A stretch of 64,000 nucleotides of DNA from the NCBI RefSeq assembly GCF_004770265.1, contig NZ_RQGQ01000017.1:62001-126000 (forward strand), in the 5' to 3' direction. The notes under the pieces are model-generated. The model saw nothing but the letters and a program-made list of their open reading frames with translations, searched no databases and was not told where the DNA came from. The position numbers and the translations under genes are program-made. The stretch is from Leptospira congkakensis (GTDB lineage Bacteria; Spirochaetota; Leptospiria; Leptospirales; Leptospiraceae). Below, piece after piece: positions 43,325-53,428 of this stretch; within the stretch, counting starts at the first letter, position 1; every line of letters begins with the position of its first letter.

Positions 43325-44794
43325 TCATTCTTCAGAAGATTGTGAATCTGTAAGGAGGGGCAATTCGCCTGTGGCAACACCTAGTACCACTCGATTTAAA
43401 TGCATTTGGTAATTTATTTTTTGTAATGCCATTTTGGAATTGAGAGTACTAATTCTGGTTCCGATTAAATCTGCCAAACTTGTTCGTCCCAAATGATAAG
43501 CCGACTCTTGGCTTTTTAATGTATCCAATGCAAACTGGTATGCCTTTTCATAAATCCCAAATAACTTTTCCGAATTCTTTAAACTTTGTATCGCATTTTG
43601 GATTTCTTGAACGGCAGCTCTTCTTGTTTGTGAAGCGGTCAACTTTGCTTGTTTGGTTGCCGATTCTGCCATTTCTAAATCTGCATATTGAGTCAGTGGT
43701 GTGAGTGGCATGGTTATGGCAAGTTGAGCTGTCACATCTTTGCTATGTGTTTGCCCAGGTGTAGGAAAAGAATAAAAAGTATTTACTGCGACATTGGGAG
43801 CAAAACCGAACATGGCCTTACTTTCGTTTGCTTTGGCTACCTCTATTCCCTTTTTGGATGAAATCACATCATACCGTTTCACTAGAATATCATCCACATT
43901 TTCAATATTAGGTGATTTAAAACGAGGAACAGAATTTTCCAAAGTGATCGTAGATTCCATTCCGACCATGGTTGATAAAGCCAATTGAACTTGTTCTAGT
44001 TGTGACCTTGTATCTTCTAATACTGCCTGGGCATTGGTGACTGCTGTTTCAGCATTTAAAAGTTCGTAACGAAGTATTCTGCCAAGAGAAAAAAGTCTTC
44101 TTTTTTCTTTCACAGCTTCCATATGTAAAACTAGAGATTCTTCAGCTTGGTTTAAACTATCTTCCAATTGCAAAACATTATAATATGCCAATGCAATTTC
44201 CATATACATTCTTCCTGCTTCGAACTTGGCTTCCATTCTTCTTTGTTCCGCCAAACTTGTATACGCTTTGTAATCTTGATAAGCCAAAAGCCCATTTGAT
44301 AATGGAAAACTTAATAACAAACGAGAACCTGCTCCTACTGTTGGGGGAAGATTGGATGAGGTTGTTTTGGATGGTAAAAGAGCTGCATAATTCTCACTTT
44401 GTATCGCTTGGTATGTTTTATAATTATCCAAAGGAGTTGGATCAGCAGTATGACCAGGAATGGAATAAAACTTATTATAAACATAAGATAAAGTGGGTAA
44501 AAATCCAGCCATGGCTCTATTTTTTCCATACTTAGCTTGGTTTGTGGCTTCATTTTTAAGGGCAATTCTTTCTGTTTTTTCCACAGCTAACACAAACAAA
44601 TCATCCAAACCCATCGAATTTTTAGACAATGTTCGTTCTAAATCTTTTGTAGTAACACCAGTTATCTTCCTTAAACTATCTTCAACAACACCATCACCTA
44701 CTTTTATATCGGGACTAGATGAACAGAAGGAAACAAAAAGAGAACCAACCAAAAACAGACAAAATCGAAATAAATAACTATTCACTAAATTCAT
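43325..44794 (-). CDS. TolC-family outer-membrane lipoprotein (RND partner)
   Basis: This 489-residue protein begins with a hydrophobic signal ending in VSFC, suggesting lipid attachment as in OprM/CusC. Two long helical repeats follow, with the domain-typical RRMEAKFEAGRMYMEIAL and FALDTLKSQESAYHLGRTSLADLIGTR blocks (the second split as FALDTLKSQES and AYHLGRTSLADLIG). It would be the outer-membrane duct of the RND pump. Its start overlaps the RND gene's stop by 4 bases. Confidence 0.87.
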   Translation of the reverse strand: MNLVNSYLFRFCLFLVGSLFVSFCSSSPDIKVGDGVVEDSLRKITGVTTKDLERTLSKNSMGLDDLFVLAVEKTERIALKNEATNQAKYGKNRAMAGFLPTLSYVYNKFYSIPGHTADPTPLDNYKTYQAIQSENYAALLPSKTTSSNLPPTVGAGSRLLLSFPLSNGLLAYQDYKAYTSLAEQRRMEAKFEAGRMYMEIALAYYNVLQLEDSLNQAEESLVLHMEAVKEKRRLFSLGRILRYELLNAETAVTNAQAVLEDTRSQLEQVQLALSTMVGMESTITLENSVPRFKSPNIENVDDILVKRYDVISSKKGIEVAKANESKAMFGFAPNVAVNTFYSFPTPGQTHSKDVTAQLAITMPLTPLTQYADLEMAESATKQAKLTASQTRRAAVQEIQNAIQSLKNSEKLFGIYEKAYQFALDTLKSQESAYHLGRTSLADLIGTRISTLNSKMALQKINYQMHLNRVVLGVATGELPLLTDSQSSEE

Positions 44795-47700
44795 TTTGGA
44801 TTCTCTTTTTCAAATAATACATAAGCTGCAGGCACCACAATAAACGTAATGAGAGTGGATAGTATCAAACCGCCGAGTATAGTCACGGCCATAGGGATTC
44901 TTGTTTCTGCACCGGGACCCAATGCGAGTGCAGGAGGAATGGCCGCAGCAATGGATGCGAAGGAAGTCATAAGAACCGGCCTCAAACGAACCGGGCAACC
45001 TTCTAATATGGAATCCTTTATGTTTTTACCTTGGGAACGCACAAAATTTACGAATTCAACGAGTAAGATAGAATTTTTTTTCACAAGACCTAACAACATG
45101 ATTAGGCCGATAAAACTATACATATTAAACGTTTGTCCCGTTACATACAGTGCAACAAGGGCCCCAGAAAAACTAAAAGGCATTGCAAGGAGGACATACA
45201 AAGGCTGTTTTAAACTATTAAACTGACTAGCTAGTACCATATAGGAAATTAAAATTCCTAAACAAAGTGCAAAGACTAAACCGTTAGTAGATTCATTCGC
45301 AGTTTTTGCGGAACCTGAAACGGCAACGGAATATCCTTCGGGAAGGTATTCTTTTGCAATTTTTATAGATTTTTCCATGGATACAGTTTGTCCCAACTGA
45401 ATAGGAGGGTTGCCAAATAATTTTATCGCCCTGTCTCGGTTAACTCTTGTAATGCTCTTTAAGGCTTTTTTGGATTCAAATATCAAAATTTCTTGCAAAC
45501 GAATGAATTCTCCATAAGTATTTCTTACTTTGATATTGGGTATGATGTCTGCATTTTCACCTTGGGCTTTATTTATTTTGATTCGAACATCATAACTCCT
45601 ACCATTTTCTGTAAATCTACTTACTTTTTTTCCTCCCATAAGAGGTCCAATCGTATTGCCAATATTAGCCATACTCACACCTCTTGCAGCGGCGGCATCA
45701 CGGTTTGGTAAAATTCGAAGTTCGTCTTGTCCCAAAACATAATCTGTATCGATGTCTTGTAAAACAGCTTCCTCTTCCAATTTCAGTCTTATTTTGTCTG
45801 AAACTTTTGCTAAAACATCCCAATCAGGACCAGTTAACACAAGTTCTACTGGATATCCACGCCCTGCACTGAAACCTCTTTGCGAAATATCGATAATCGT
45901 AAATTTTGCTTCTGGTACAATGGGTTTTAATTCTTTACGCAAATCTTCAAATATTTCATTTTGTGTGATTTCTTTTCCCGTTTTGGAACTGATGGGTCGT
46001 TTGCCCATAGATTGCATCGAAACAAAAAACATGGCAGCATTAGATTCTGATCCATCAAATCCACCGACATTGCCCATGTACCTTTCAATCCCAGGTTTAG
46101 AAAGTAAATATTCTTCTACCTTTCGCATAGCAGAGTCTGTTCCCTGAATAGAGGTTGTGACAGGTAATTTAGCACGCAGAATGAACCTACCCAAATCTTG
46201 GGAGGGAATGAACTCTTTTTTTAGTAACAGAAAAAATCCAAGAGAAAATATAAATACCAAAGTAGAAACAACTAATATTGTAATTGGATATCGAATGACA
46301 TACTTTAGTGTATCTTCATAAAATACTTCTGCCTTTTTAAGAAAGGTTTCCATAATTGGATCTAAGATTTTAAAAATCCCGATTTGATCCCAAAACTTCA
46401 AAAACAATTGAATCAATCGATTCGCTTTCCAATTTGATACTTCATCTACCATTTGAAGTTTTTGTTTTGATTTCGATTTTTCTTTGTCTTTGTATCTGGA
46501 AGCACGCATAGGTGTAAAACTAAGTGCTTCAAACAAAGAAAGTACAACTGCCACTGCTACGGTAATTCCAAATTCTAAAAAGTATCTGCCGACCACTCCT
46601 TGCATAAAGGCAACGGGCAAAAAAATCGCAATGATTGCCAGTGTTGCTGCAAGTGCCGCAAAACGAATCTCAGCTGCACCTTCCAGGGATGCTTTGTACC
46701 AAGTTTTACCCATTTCTTTATGCCGGCTAATGTTTTCGAGCACCATGATAGCATCGTCTACAACAATACCCACTGCCAATGACAAACCAAGTAATGTGAA
46801 TGTATTTAATGTGAACCCAAGTATATATAAAACTAAAAATGTTCCAATGATGGATGTGGGTATGGCGAGTAAAACATTTCCTGTACTACTCCAACTTCCC
46901 AAAAATAAACGACAAACTAAACCTGTTAATATGATAGAAAGAATTAAAGTGAAAATAAGTTCTTCAACTGATTCACTGATAAACGTTGTATTATCATTTG
47001 CAATACTCAAATTATACCCTTTCGGTAAAAAGGGTTTGAGTTCTTCCATTTTTAATTTTACTGCTTTTCCAACGGCAACGGCATCAGAACCTTTGATTTT
47101 TTTGATACCCAAACCAACAGCTGGGATTCGATTAAACCTGCTAATTCGTTTAACTTCATCTAACCCATCTTCTACGGATGCGACTTCTTTTAATTTCACC
47201 GGGCGGTACATTGCCGAACCAGTACGTGAATTGATATAAATATTAGAAAGTTGCTCCACCGTAGGTACATCACCCACCGCACGAAGTGAAACTTCTGATT
47301 TTTTGTTTTCTAATTTACCTGATGGAACCTCGATATTTTGTTCCAACAATGTATTTGCAATGTCATCTACTGTTAGTTCATTGCGAGCAAGTCGATTAGG
47401 ATCCAAATAAACGTTGATGGTTCTGTCTACATAACCCCCAAGTAAAATCTCACCAACTCCAGGAATTTTCTGAAATTTATCTTTGAGGTATGATTTCACA
47501 AAAATCATCTTCTCTTGATCCGTTTTTCCCTCAGCAGTCAAAGCAACCCAAATGATGGGTGTATCATCTGGATTTGCTTTTAATAATATTGGGGGATCCA
47601 GTGCATCGGGAAGTTTGTTTTGAACCTGTGCAATTTTAGTTTGGATTTCTTGTAGAGCCACATCCACATCTCTATCTAACCCAAGTTCTACGGTGATCGT

Positions 47701-47967
47701 TGCAGCACTTTCATTAGAAGTAGATCGGATTTCTTCGACCCCTTCCACCGTTAAAAGAACTTCTTCCAACGGATCAACAACGTCTGACTCCATTACAGAG
47801 GGATTGGCTCCTTGTAATGTGAGAACAATATTGACCACAGGAAAGTCAACATTGGGCATCTGGGAGAGCCCAAGTCTAGAAAGTCCGATAGCGCCAAGGA
47901 GAACCATGGCGAACATCATCATCCAAGAAAAAATAGGATTGCGGATGGAAATCTCAGAAAGATGCAA
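44791..47967 (-). CDS. RND (HAE1-type) multidrug efflux transporter
   Basis: This 1058-residue proton-driven pump has the N-terminal IRNPIFSWMMMF helix, the two large periplasmic loops and twelve predicted helices. The proton-relay Asp pair is in GIVVDDAIMVLENI (TM4) and a second domain contains LLGLVKKNSILLVEF. It belongs to the AcrB/HAE1 group and should export drugs or lipophiles. Its own adaptor (membrane-fusion protein) gene is not adjacent: upstream is an enoyl-CoA hydratase gene and downstream only the TolC partner. Confidence 0.94.
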   Translation of the reverse strand: MHLSEISIRNPIFSWMMMFAMVLLGAIGLSRLGLSQMPNVDFPVVNIVLTLQGANPSVMESDVVDPLEEVLLTVEGVEEIRSTSNESAATITVELGLDRDVDVALQEIQTKIAQVQNKLPDALDPPILLKANPDDTPIIWVALTAEGKTDQEKMIFVKSYLKDKFQKIPGVGEILLGGYVDRTINVYLDPNRLARNELTVDDIANTLLEQNIEVPSGKLENKKSEVSLRAVGDVPTVEQLSNIYINSRTGSAMYRPVKLKEVASVEDGLDEVKRISRFNRIPAVGLGIKKIKGSDAVAVGKAVKLKMEELKPFLPKGYNLSIANDNTTFISESVEELIFTLILSIILTGLVCRLFLGSWSSTGNVLLAIPTSIIGTFLVLYILGFTLNTFTLLGLSLAVGIVVDDAIMVLENISRHKEMGKTWYKASLEGAAEIRFAALAATLAIIAIFLPVAFMQGVVGRYFLEFGITVAVAVVLSLFEALSFTPMRASRYKDKEKSKSKQKLQMVDEVSNWKANRLIQLFLKFWDQIGIFKILDPIMETFLKKAEVFYEDTLKYVIRYPITILVVSTLVFIFSLGFFLLLKKEFIPSQDLGRFILRAKLPVTTSIQGTDSAMRKVEEYLLSKPGIERYMGNVGGFDGSESNAAMFFVSMQSMGKRPISSKTGKEITQNEIFEDLRKELKPIVPEAKFTIIDISQRGFSAGRGYPVELVLTGPDWDVLAKVSDKIRLKLEEEAVLQDIDTDYVLGQDELRILPNRDAAAARGVSMANIGNTIGPLMGGKKVSRFTENGRSYDVRIKINKAQGENADIIPNIKVRNTYGEFIRLQEILIFESKKALKSITRVNRDRAIKLFGNPPIQLGQTVSMEKSIKIAKEYLPEGYSVAVSGSAKTANESTNGLVFALCLGILISYMVLASQFNSLKQPLYVLLAMPFSFSGALVALYVTGQTFNMYSFIGLIMLLGLVKKNSILLVEFVNFVRSQGKNIKDSILEGCPVRLRPVLMTSFASIAAAIPPALALGPGAETRIPMAVTILGGLILSTLITFIVVPAAYVLFEKENPK

Positions 47968-48088
47968 GTTACCTCAAAGTTTAAGCGGATAGCGCCTAAA
48001 AGTAAGACCCATCTTTACATCACAAGGTTCCAAACGAAAAGAAAAAAGACAAAAAGTTTTCGAATCGCCTGGAAAGATAGGCCTAAAT

Positions 48089-48865
48089 TCAAGTGATGAA
48101 CTTTGGCCTACGTTTTTCAATGAGGGAATGGAACCCTTCCTGCCCGTCATGAGACAGAATGACTTTTGTAAAAAGGTCTGCATCAATTTGGAACAAGGAT
48201 TCCATTTTTTTTCGGTAAGGTTCCCTTTGGGCAGTTTTCATTCCACGACTAGAATTGTTTGTGAGTTTGGAAAGTGTCTCAGCAAATTTTAAGGATTCAC
48301 CAAACAATGTTTCTGCAGTAAACAATTCATCCACAAGGCCAATTTCTTTGGCTTCAGGGCCTTTGATTTGTTTCCCTGAGTAAAGAAGGTCGCGAGTGAC
48401 TTTTACACCCACTAAATCTTGTAAAACAATTGTAGGAATGGATGGAAAGTTGAGACCAACGATGGCTTCGGAAAATCCAATCCTTGCCCCTTTGTCCACC
48501 ATGTATCGGTAATCAGAGAACAATGCAAACACTGCTCCCGCTGCCATACAATGTCCATTCACAACTGCAATGGTGGGAACTGGAAATTGAAAATAGGTTT
48601 GGGCAGTTCGTAACAACTGTTCAACGGATTTCCGAACATCAGATTCTGTTTTTCCATACATAAGAGTGGGTTCAATCCCATTGGAAAAAAACTGTGTTTG
48701 TGCGGATGTAAAAAGCAAAACACGCAAATTTGGATTGTTTGCGTGTTTGTTTAAAATCTGTTCGAATAATACGAAAGCATCGAAATCGAAAGTATTCTTT
48801 TCATTGGATTGCATCTTGATTTCCAAGATGCGTTCTCCATGAAAGATCTCTGCAAAAGGATTCAT
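48089..48865 (-). CDS. Enoyl-CoA hydratase/isomerase family protein
   Basis: This 258-residue crotonase-fold protein shows the oxyanion-hole segments LLFTSAQTQFFSNGIEP and VNGHCMAAGAVFALFSDYRY, then RIGFSEAIVGLNFPSIP. The usual catalytic Glu pair is only partly evident: GFSEAIVG carries one acidic residue and the second position is not clear. It may be a hydratase, isomerase or related enzyme. It follows the acyl-CoA ligase gene with a 1-base gap, so both probably serve fatty-acid activation and oxidation. Confidence 0.82.
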   Translation of the reverse strand: MNPFAEIFHGERILEIKMQSNEKNTFDFDAFVLFEQILNKHANNPNLRVLLFTSAQTQFFSNGIEPTLMYGKTESDVRKSVEQLLRTAQTYFQFPVPTIAVVNGHCMAAGAVFALFSDYRYMVDKGARIGFSEAIVGLNFPSIPTIVLQDLVGVKVTRDLLYSGKQIKGPEAKEIGLVDELFTAETLFGESLKFAETLSKLTNNSSRGMKTAQREPYRKKMESLFQIDADLFTKVILSHDGQEGFHSLIEKRRPKFIT

Positions 48866-48866
48866 A

Positions 48867-50915
48867 TTAACTGTTTTTGTAGAGTTCCAAAATTCTGTCT
48901 TTGTATTTTTCCGTAATCACGTGTCGTTTCATCTTCATTAAGTTAGTAAGTTCATCACCGACCTCAAAAGGTTTTGTGATGAGTGTTACATACTGTACTT
49001 GTTCGAAGTTTTTGAATCCTGTTTTAACACTGTTAAAATTACGAACTTCCTTTTTGTAAAAATCAACGATCTTTGGATTGGTGATTAGTTTATCAGGATT
49101 TTTTTCTGAAATTCCGTTTTCTTCAGCCCAAGGAACCAGTGCATCAAAGTCAGGAACAATGATGGCACCTAAAACTTTTTGGTCTTGGCCCACAATCATC
49201 GATTGTTTGATGTAAGGTGATTCATCGATTTTGTTTTCGATAGGAACTGGTTCTACGTTTTCCCCACCGAGAAGTACGATCGTATCTTTGGCACGACCAG
49301 TGAGGGTCAGTGTTTTTTTGAAGTTGATCATACCGATATCACCGGTATTCATCCAATTGTCCACGATGGTCTTTTTGGTAGTTTCTGGATTTTTGTAATA
49401 TCCTTTCATTACCTGAGGCCCTTTGAGATGAACCACACCTTTTACACCTAACTTACCAAAGATGATATTCTTTTTGTCATCGATATGACAAAGAACATTT
49501 CCCGCATCATCACGAATTTGTACTTGGCTGAGTGGAACTATATCACCCACAGAACCCATAATCGGACGATCAAATGTTCGCGCGGAAATCACAGGCCCTG
49601 TTTCTGTCATACCGTAACCTTCGAGCACTGTGATCCCGATATCCATAAAAAAGGCATCCACGTGTTTTTGGAGGGCACCACCACCGGAAAGTGTCGCACG
49701 TAAATGCCCACCAGTAGCTTGGCGAATTTTTGAAAGAACGATTCTGTCAAGTGTGAGGTAGTTAAAAATGAGCCCAAGGCCAGCAACCACATACAATGGA
49801 GTTTTCAAAGGACTTTCTTCTGGTAAACCAAACTGCGCAGCCGCTAAAGAAAGAATTGTGACTGTATAAGGACCAGTTAATAACAATTTAATAATGGATA
49901 CAATCGACAATGCCAAAGATTGAATGATGTTTCTTCCTTCATAATCCACTTCCCAACCTTTGAGAAAACGAATCGCTGCATGGTAATGCTTCGAAAAGAA
50001 GTAAGCTACTTTAAACAACAATCTTCTCACCGGAGGAGTTTGTTTTGGATCGTTGATACGAGTGTAAATCCCATTATAAATACTTTCCCAAACCCTAGGG
50101 GCTGATGCCATAAAGGTTGGTCTTGCTTTTTGGATGTCGTTACGAAGTTCCGTTACTTTTGTGTAGTAAGTAGAACCACCATTGATGATCGCAAAGTATT
50201 CTACAACACGTTCAAAAATATGCCAAACAGGAAGAATGGACAACATACGATCGTCAGGTGTTACTTTGGCAACACGTGGCACCACATAATGCATTTGGTG
50301 GATCATATTGGAATGCATGAGCATCACCCCTTTTGGCATTCCTGTTGTTCCTGAAGTGTAAATGAGAGTGTACAAATCGTCCGGTTTGATTCCGGCCATT
50401 CGTTTTTCCGCTTCTCGTTTTCCTTTGGCACGCATCTCTCTCCCTTTTTCAAGGAGATCATAAAAATGAAGGATTCCGGCACCTGATTTGAGTTTGGTTT
50501 CTTTATCCATGATGATGACAGTTTTCACCGACTTCACTTGGGATTTGTTGTTTTTATATTTTTCGTAAACTTTGTCATTTTCAACGAATACAATCTTCGC
50601 TTCAGAATGATTCAAAATATAAACAATTTCGGAATCGGTAATATCAGAACCCCGTGGTACATTGGCGGCCCCTGCCGTGAGCACCGCACAATCGGCGATG
50701 ATCCATTCCATACGGTTATCAGCCAAAACACCAACGTGTTCTCTGGCCTTAACTCCTAAATCAATGAGGGCTTCTGCCAGGGCGAGTCCGTCTTCGTAGA
50801 GTTCTTTGTAAGTGAGGGCTTGGTAATCCTTTTGAGCATTCTTATACCAGAATGCGGGTCTTGGACCGAATTTTTCTGCGGATTCCTTATAAACGTCTGC
50901 TAGGTTATTTGCCAT
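48867..50915 (-). CDS. Long-chain fatty-acid-CoA ligase
   Basis: This 682-residue AMP-forming ligase activates long-chain fatty acids to acyl-CoA. It has the P-loop-like [29 protein letters not shown] and the hinge-lysine region [17 protein letters not shown]. Between about 315 and 395 there is a hydrophobic insertion ([28 protein letters not shown]) before [15 protein letters not shown], which may embed in the membrane. It is the first gene of a two-gene unit with the enoyl-CoA hydratase gene. Confidence 0.93.
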   Translation of the reverse strand: MANNLADVYKESAEKFGPRPAFWYKNAQKDYQALTYKELYEDGLALAEALIDLGVKAREHVGVLADNRMEWIIADCAVLTAGAANVPRGSDITDSEIVYILNHSEAKIVFVENDKVYEKYKNNKSQVKSVKTVIIMDKETKLKSGAGILHFYDLLEKGREMRAKGKREAEKRMAGIKPDDLYTLIYTSGTTGMPKGVMLMHSNMIHQMHYVVPRVAKVTPDDRMLSILPVWHIFERVVEYFAIINGGSTYYTKVTELRNDIQKARPTFMASAPRVWESIYNGIYTRINDPKQTPPVRRLLFKVAYFFSKHYHAAIRFLKGWEVDYEGRNIIQSLALSIVSIIKLLLTGPYTVTILSLAAAQFGLPEESPLKTPLYVVAGLGLIFNYLTLDRIVLSKIRQATGGHLRATLSGGGALQKHVDAFFMDIGITVLEGYGMTETGPVISARTFDRPIMGSVGDIVPLSQVQIRDDAGNVLCHIDDKKNIIFGKLGVKGVVHLKGPQVMKGYYKNPETTKKTIVDNWMNTGDIGMINFKKTLTLTGRAKDTIVLLGGENVEPVPIENKIDESPYIKQSMIVGQDQKVLGAIIVPDFDALVPWAEENGISEKNPDKLITNPKIVDFYKKEVRNFNSVKTGFKNFEQVQYVTLITKPFEVGDELTNLMKMKRHVITEKYKDRILELYKNS

Positions 50916-50983
50916 ATCTCTCCATCTAAAAGCGGTCTTTATGATAGGGCCTACTTTTAGATGGTCAAGAGAAATTTAGGTGT

Positions 50984-51196
50984 TTAATCCCAGTGGAACC
51001 CTTCGCGTTGGTGTCCTTTTTTCAAATGGCGTTTGCGAATTTCGCGAAGTTTGGTCATTTGTTCGAGATTGAGTAGGTTACGTGCTGCAAGTCCCATTTG
51101 AGGGAGCAGGGTTTCGTCTTGTGTGTTGGCTAAAAACTGGTTGGTCTTCACAAAGGAGCTTTTAAACTCCAAATTCATATCGGGATAGAAATCCAT
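50984..51196 (-). CDS. Small protein of unknown function
   Basis: This 70-residue protein has no signal or membrane helix and is rich in Lys, Arg, Leu and Gln. The second half (NLEQMTKLREIRKRHLKKG) looks helical and basic. It has an excellent ribosome site, GGAGG five bases before ATG on the coding strand, which is the main reason for accepting it. No family was recognised. It lies 68 bases upstream of the acyl-CoA ligase gene in the same direction. Confidence 0.62.
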   Translation of the reverse strand: MDFYPDMNLEFKSSFVKTNQFLANTQDETLLPQMGLAARNLLNLEQMTKLREIRKRHLKKGHQREGFHWD

Positions 51197-51307
51197 ACAA
51201 GCCTCCGTGCTTTCCGGTTTCCGGGGTATTTGTTTTTAAGGTTCCTCAACCATCCGTGGTAAGTAGCCTTTCCCCAATATATGTATCGCCGGAAAATGAA
51301 TATCCTG

Positions 51308-51325
51308 AAGCAAAAAATTTTGCTT
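51308..51325. repeat. AT-rich palindrome before the small plus-strand gene
   Basis: AAGCAAAA and TTTTGCTT form perfect 8-base arms around two A, and a run of T (51331-51340) follows on the + strand. It lies in the 166-base gap between divergent genes. It could be an operator or a weak hairpin that stops antisense-direction transcription. No function can be assigned. Confidence 0.35.
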
Positions 51326-51362
51326 GTACTATTTTTTTTTATCTGATTTTTGGTATTCGTTC

Positions 51363-51593
51363 ATGACGATTCGATTGGAAAATTCTACTGGCAGACGGAA
51401 CGGGCGTTTCGTTGCATACGAGTACGGGGAAGACCTATTTGGAACCCTGTATTTGAATAAATTTTCTGGTCGGGAAAGAGGACGTCTCATCGACAAATGG
51501 AGATTAAATGATTTAGGAAGTCTCATTCGTGTTCTTGATACCGAGATTTCCCGCAGGGAAGAAGAAAATTACGAACGACCTCTTTTCCACTAA
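51363..51593 (+). CDS. Small conserved-looking protein of unknown function
   Basis: This 76-residue protein starts [20 protein letters not shown] and is rich in Arg, Glu and Leu with no export signal. The ATG at 51363 gives the most compact start; the frame extends upstream to 51324 through a hydrophobic stretch that has no ribosome site. The 3' end overlaps the MutS-like gene by 65 bases, suggesting coupled translation. No family was recognised. Confidence 0.6.
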   Translation: MTIRLENSTGRRNGRFVAYEYGEDLFGTLYLNKFSGRERGRLIDKWRLNDLGSLIRVLDTEISRREEENYERPLFH

Positions 51594-53346
51594 TCCAACC
51601 AATCTGTTCCTAACACAAAGGAACAAACGTTACCAAAACAAAATCCAATTCCTTTCTACAAAACTAAAAAGGGTTTCGATCTTTCGCTTCCTTACTTTCA
51701 CATTTTTTTCTGCCGCAGTTCTTTTTTGTTATCTTAACAAACAATCATGGAAAGAGCATTTGTATTCTTTTCTGATCCTTCTTCCTTTTCTGTATTTGGT
51801 AAGGTTGTATTCAAAGCGAAAAATTCAAATCCAATACGCCAAAAAAACACAGACCTTTATTTTAGAAGAACTCTCGAGGCTCCAGGGCGAATTCAAAAAA
51901 ATCAAAACAAGAGAAGTATGGGAATATCCAGAATCCGTACGGAACCACCCTCTTTCCATTGATTTGGATCTTTGCACCAAACAAGGGTTTTTGGGGATTT
52001 ATGATACAACCATCACTGAACTTGGATTTCAAACTTATCTCAAACGTTTTTTACAAGAACCAATTGAAGATCCAAAACTAAATTTCTATCCTGGTGAAAT
52101 CAAAAACATTCTGCAAAAAAATTCTTATCACGCATACCATCTCCTTCGTAAATATTTAGTACCCGAGGCGGAGACAAATGAAAAGTTTCCTTTGTCTCGC
52201 ATCAATACAGAAGATTCGTTTTGGAAAAAAAGAGGTTTTTTAAAGGGGGTTTTCCCGATTTGGGGAGTTTTCTCACCTGTTTATATGTCCTTGGGATTGT
52301 TGTTTGACTTACCTCTTATCCCACTCACTCTCCTCATCAATGGAATTTTGTTTGTTACCTACCGAAATGATTCTTTAAAACAATGGAAAGAAATTAAGGC
52401 ACTCTCTTCAGGGGCTTCCAGGTTTCAAAAAACTTTTGTTTATTTGGCAAAAGATAGAAAAACCACCAAACAAATGATAGGTCGAATTTCTTCGCTCGGT
52501 GATTCTTCTGAGTTACTCATTTCCCCTTTACCACATTTAATTTTGAATCTTATTTGTTTGTGGGATCTTTGGAAAATCAAATCCCTCGAAAAATGGAAAC
52601 GAAAGTTTGGAAATCTTTGGAATGATCTCCAAACCAAAATCATAAAAACCGATTCTATGTTGCCTTTCGTGAATTTTGGATTTTTGTTCCCAGAAGCTAG
52701 TTTTGCAGGGTCATCATCGACTGGAAATTTAAGCGCCAAAAGTTTAGTGCATCCTCTTCTCCCTGTGTCCAATCGTGTATTCAATCCACTTACCAAAATG
52801 GAACCTGGAGATTTGATGATTGTTACCGGATCCAATATGAGTGGGAAAACAACTTACCTTAGATCTATCGCCATGTCATTGTTACTTGCCGGTTCTGGTG
52901 CTCCTATACTTGGAACAGAATTTGAATTTCCAGAGTTTCAGATCCATACTCTCATCCGATCTCAAGATTCGATGGAAGATGGAGTTTCTTTTTTCTACAG
53001 TGAAGTCAGAAGGTTATCTTCCATTATCCATACAGCTGATGATTCTAAAAAAATACCGGTTTTGTTTTTGGATGAAATTTTGAAAGGAACCAATTCCAAA
53101 GAACGTTATATTGCAACACGTGAAATTTTATCCGTTCTCCGTGAAAAAAGAGCCATTGTTTTTCTCACAACTCACGATTTGAAACTAGCAGAGGTTCCTT
53201 GGGCGAAACGATTCCATTTCACCGAATTGGAAAAAGAGGGGCAAATGGATTTTGATTACAAAATCAGAGAGGGCGTTTCAGGTTCTACAAACGCATTAAA
53301 AATTCTGAAAAAAGAAGGGATTCCAATTCGTAACGAAGAGGAATAA
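51529..53346 (+). CDS. MutS-family ATPase with N-terminal membrane segments
   Basis: This 605-residue protein keeps the MutS core domain and C-terminal ATPase. It has Walker [12 protein letters not shown] (about 435), [12 protein letters not shown], Walker [16 protein letters not shown] and the TTHD switch. It lacks the N-terminal mismatch-recognition domain. Instead it has two hydrophobic segments near 50-67 and 74-91 and another pair at about 235-275. It resembles the membrane-associated MutS-like proteins of several bacterial phyla rather than MutS1. A DNA-related role is unproven. The GTG at 51529 is one of several possible starts. Confidence 0.82.
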   Translation: MFLIPRFPAGKKKITNDLFSTNPTNLFLTQRNKRYQNKIQFLSTKLKRVSIFRFLTFTFFSAAVLFCYLNKQSWKEHLYSFLILLPFLYLVRLYSKRKIQIQYAKKTQTFILEELSRLQGEFKKIKTREVWEYPESVRNHPLSIDLDLCTKQGFLGIYDTTITELGFQTYLKRFLQEPIEDPKLNFYPGEIKNILQKNSYHAYHLLRKYLVPEAETNEKFPLSRINTEDSFWKKRGFLKGVFPIWGVFSPVYMSLGLLFDLPLIPLTLLINGILFVTYRNDSLKQWKEIKALSSGASRFQKTFVYLAKDRKTTKQMIGRISSLGDSSELLISPLPHLILNLICLWDLWKIKSLEKWKRKFGNLWNDLQTKIIKTDSMLPFVNFGFLFPEASFAGSSSTGNLSAKSLVHPLLPVSNRVFNPLTKMEPGDLMIVTGSNMSGKTTYLRSIAMSLLLAGSGAPILGTEFEFPEFQIHTLIRSQDSMEDGVSFFYSEVRRLSSIIHTADDSKKIPVLFLDEILKGTNSKERYIATREILSVLREKRAIVFLTTHDLKLAEVPWAKRFHFTELEKEGQMDFDYKIREGVSGSTNALKILKKEGIPIRNEEE

Positions 53347-53428
53347 AACTCCCGTAAACTCGAAGATCAGATTTAGGATTGGTATTGGAATCAAAGTAAA
53401 ATCCTTCCTCGAGAAAACTAGAACTAAG

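Noticed and set aside
46484..47239. Long open frame (251 codons) on the + strand inside the RND gene
   Set aside because: It is fully antisense to a pump gene with canonical motifs, has a composition typical of a complementary frame (Ser/Thr/Lys-rich) and no ribosome site.
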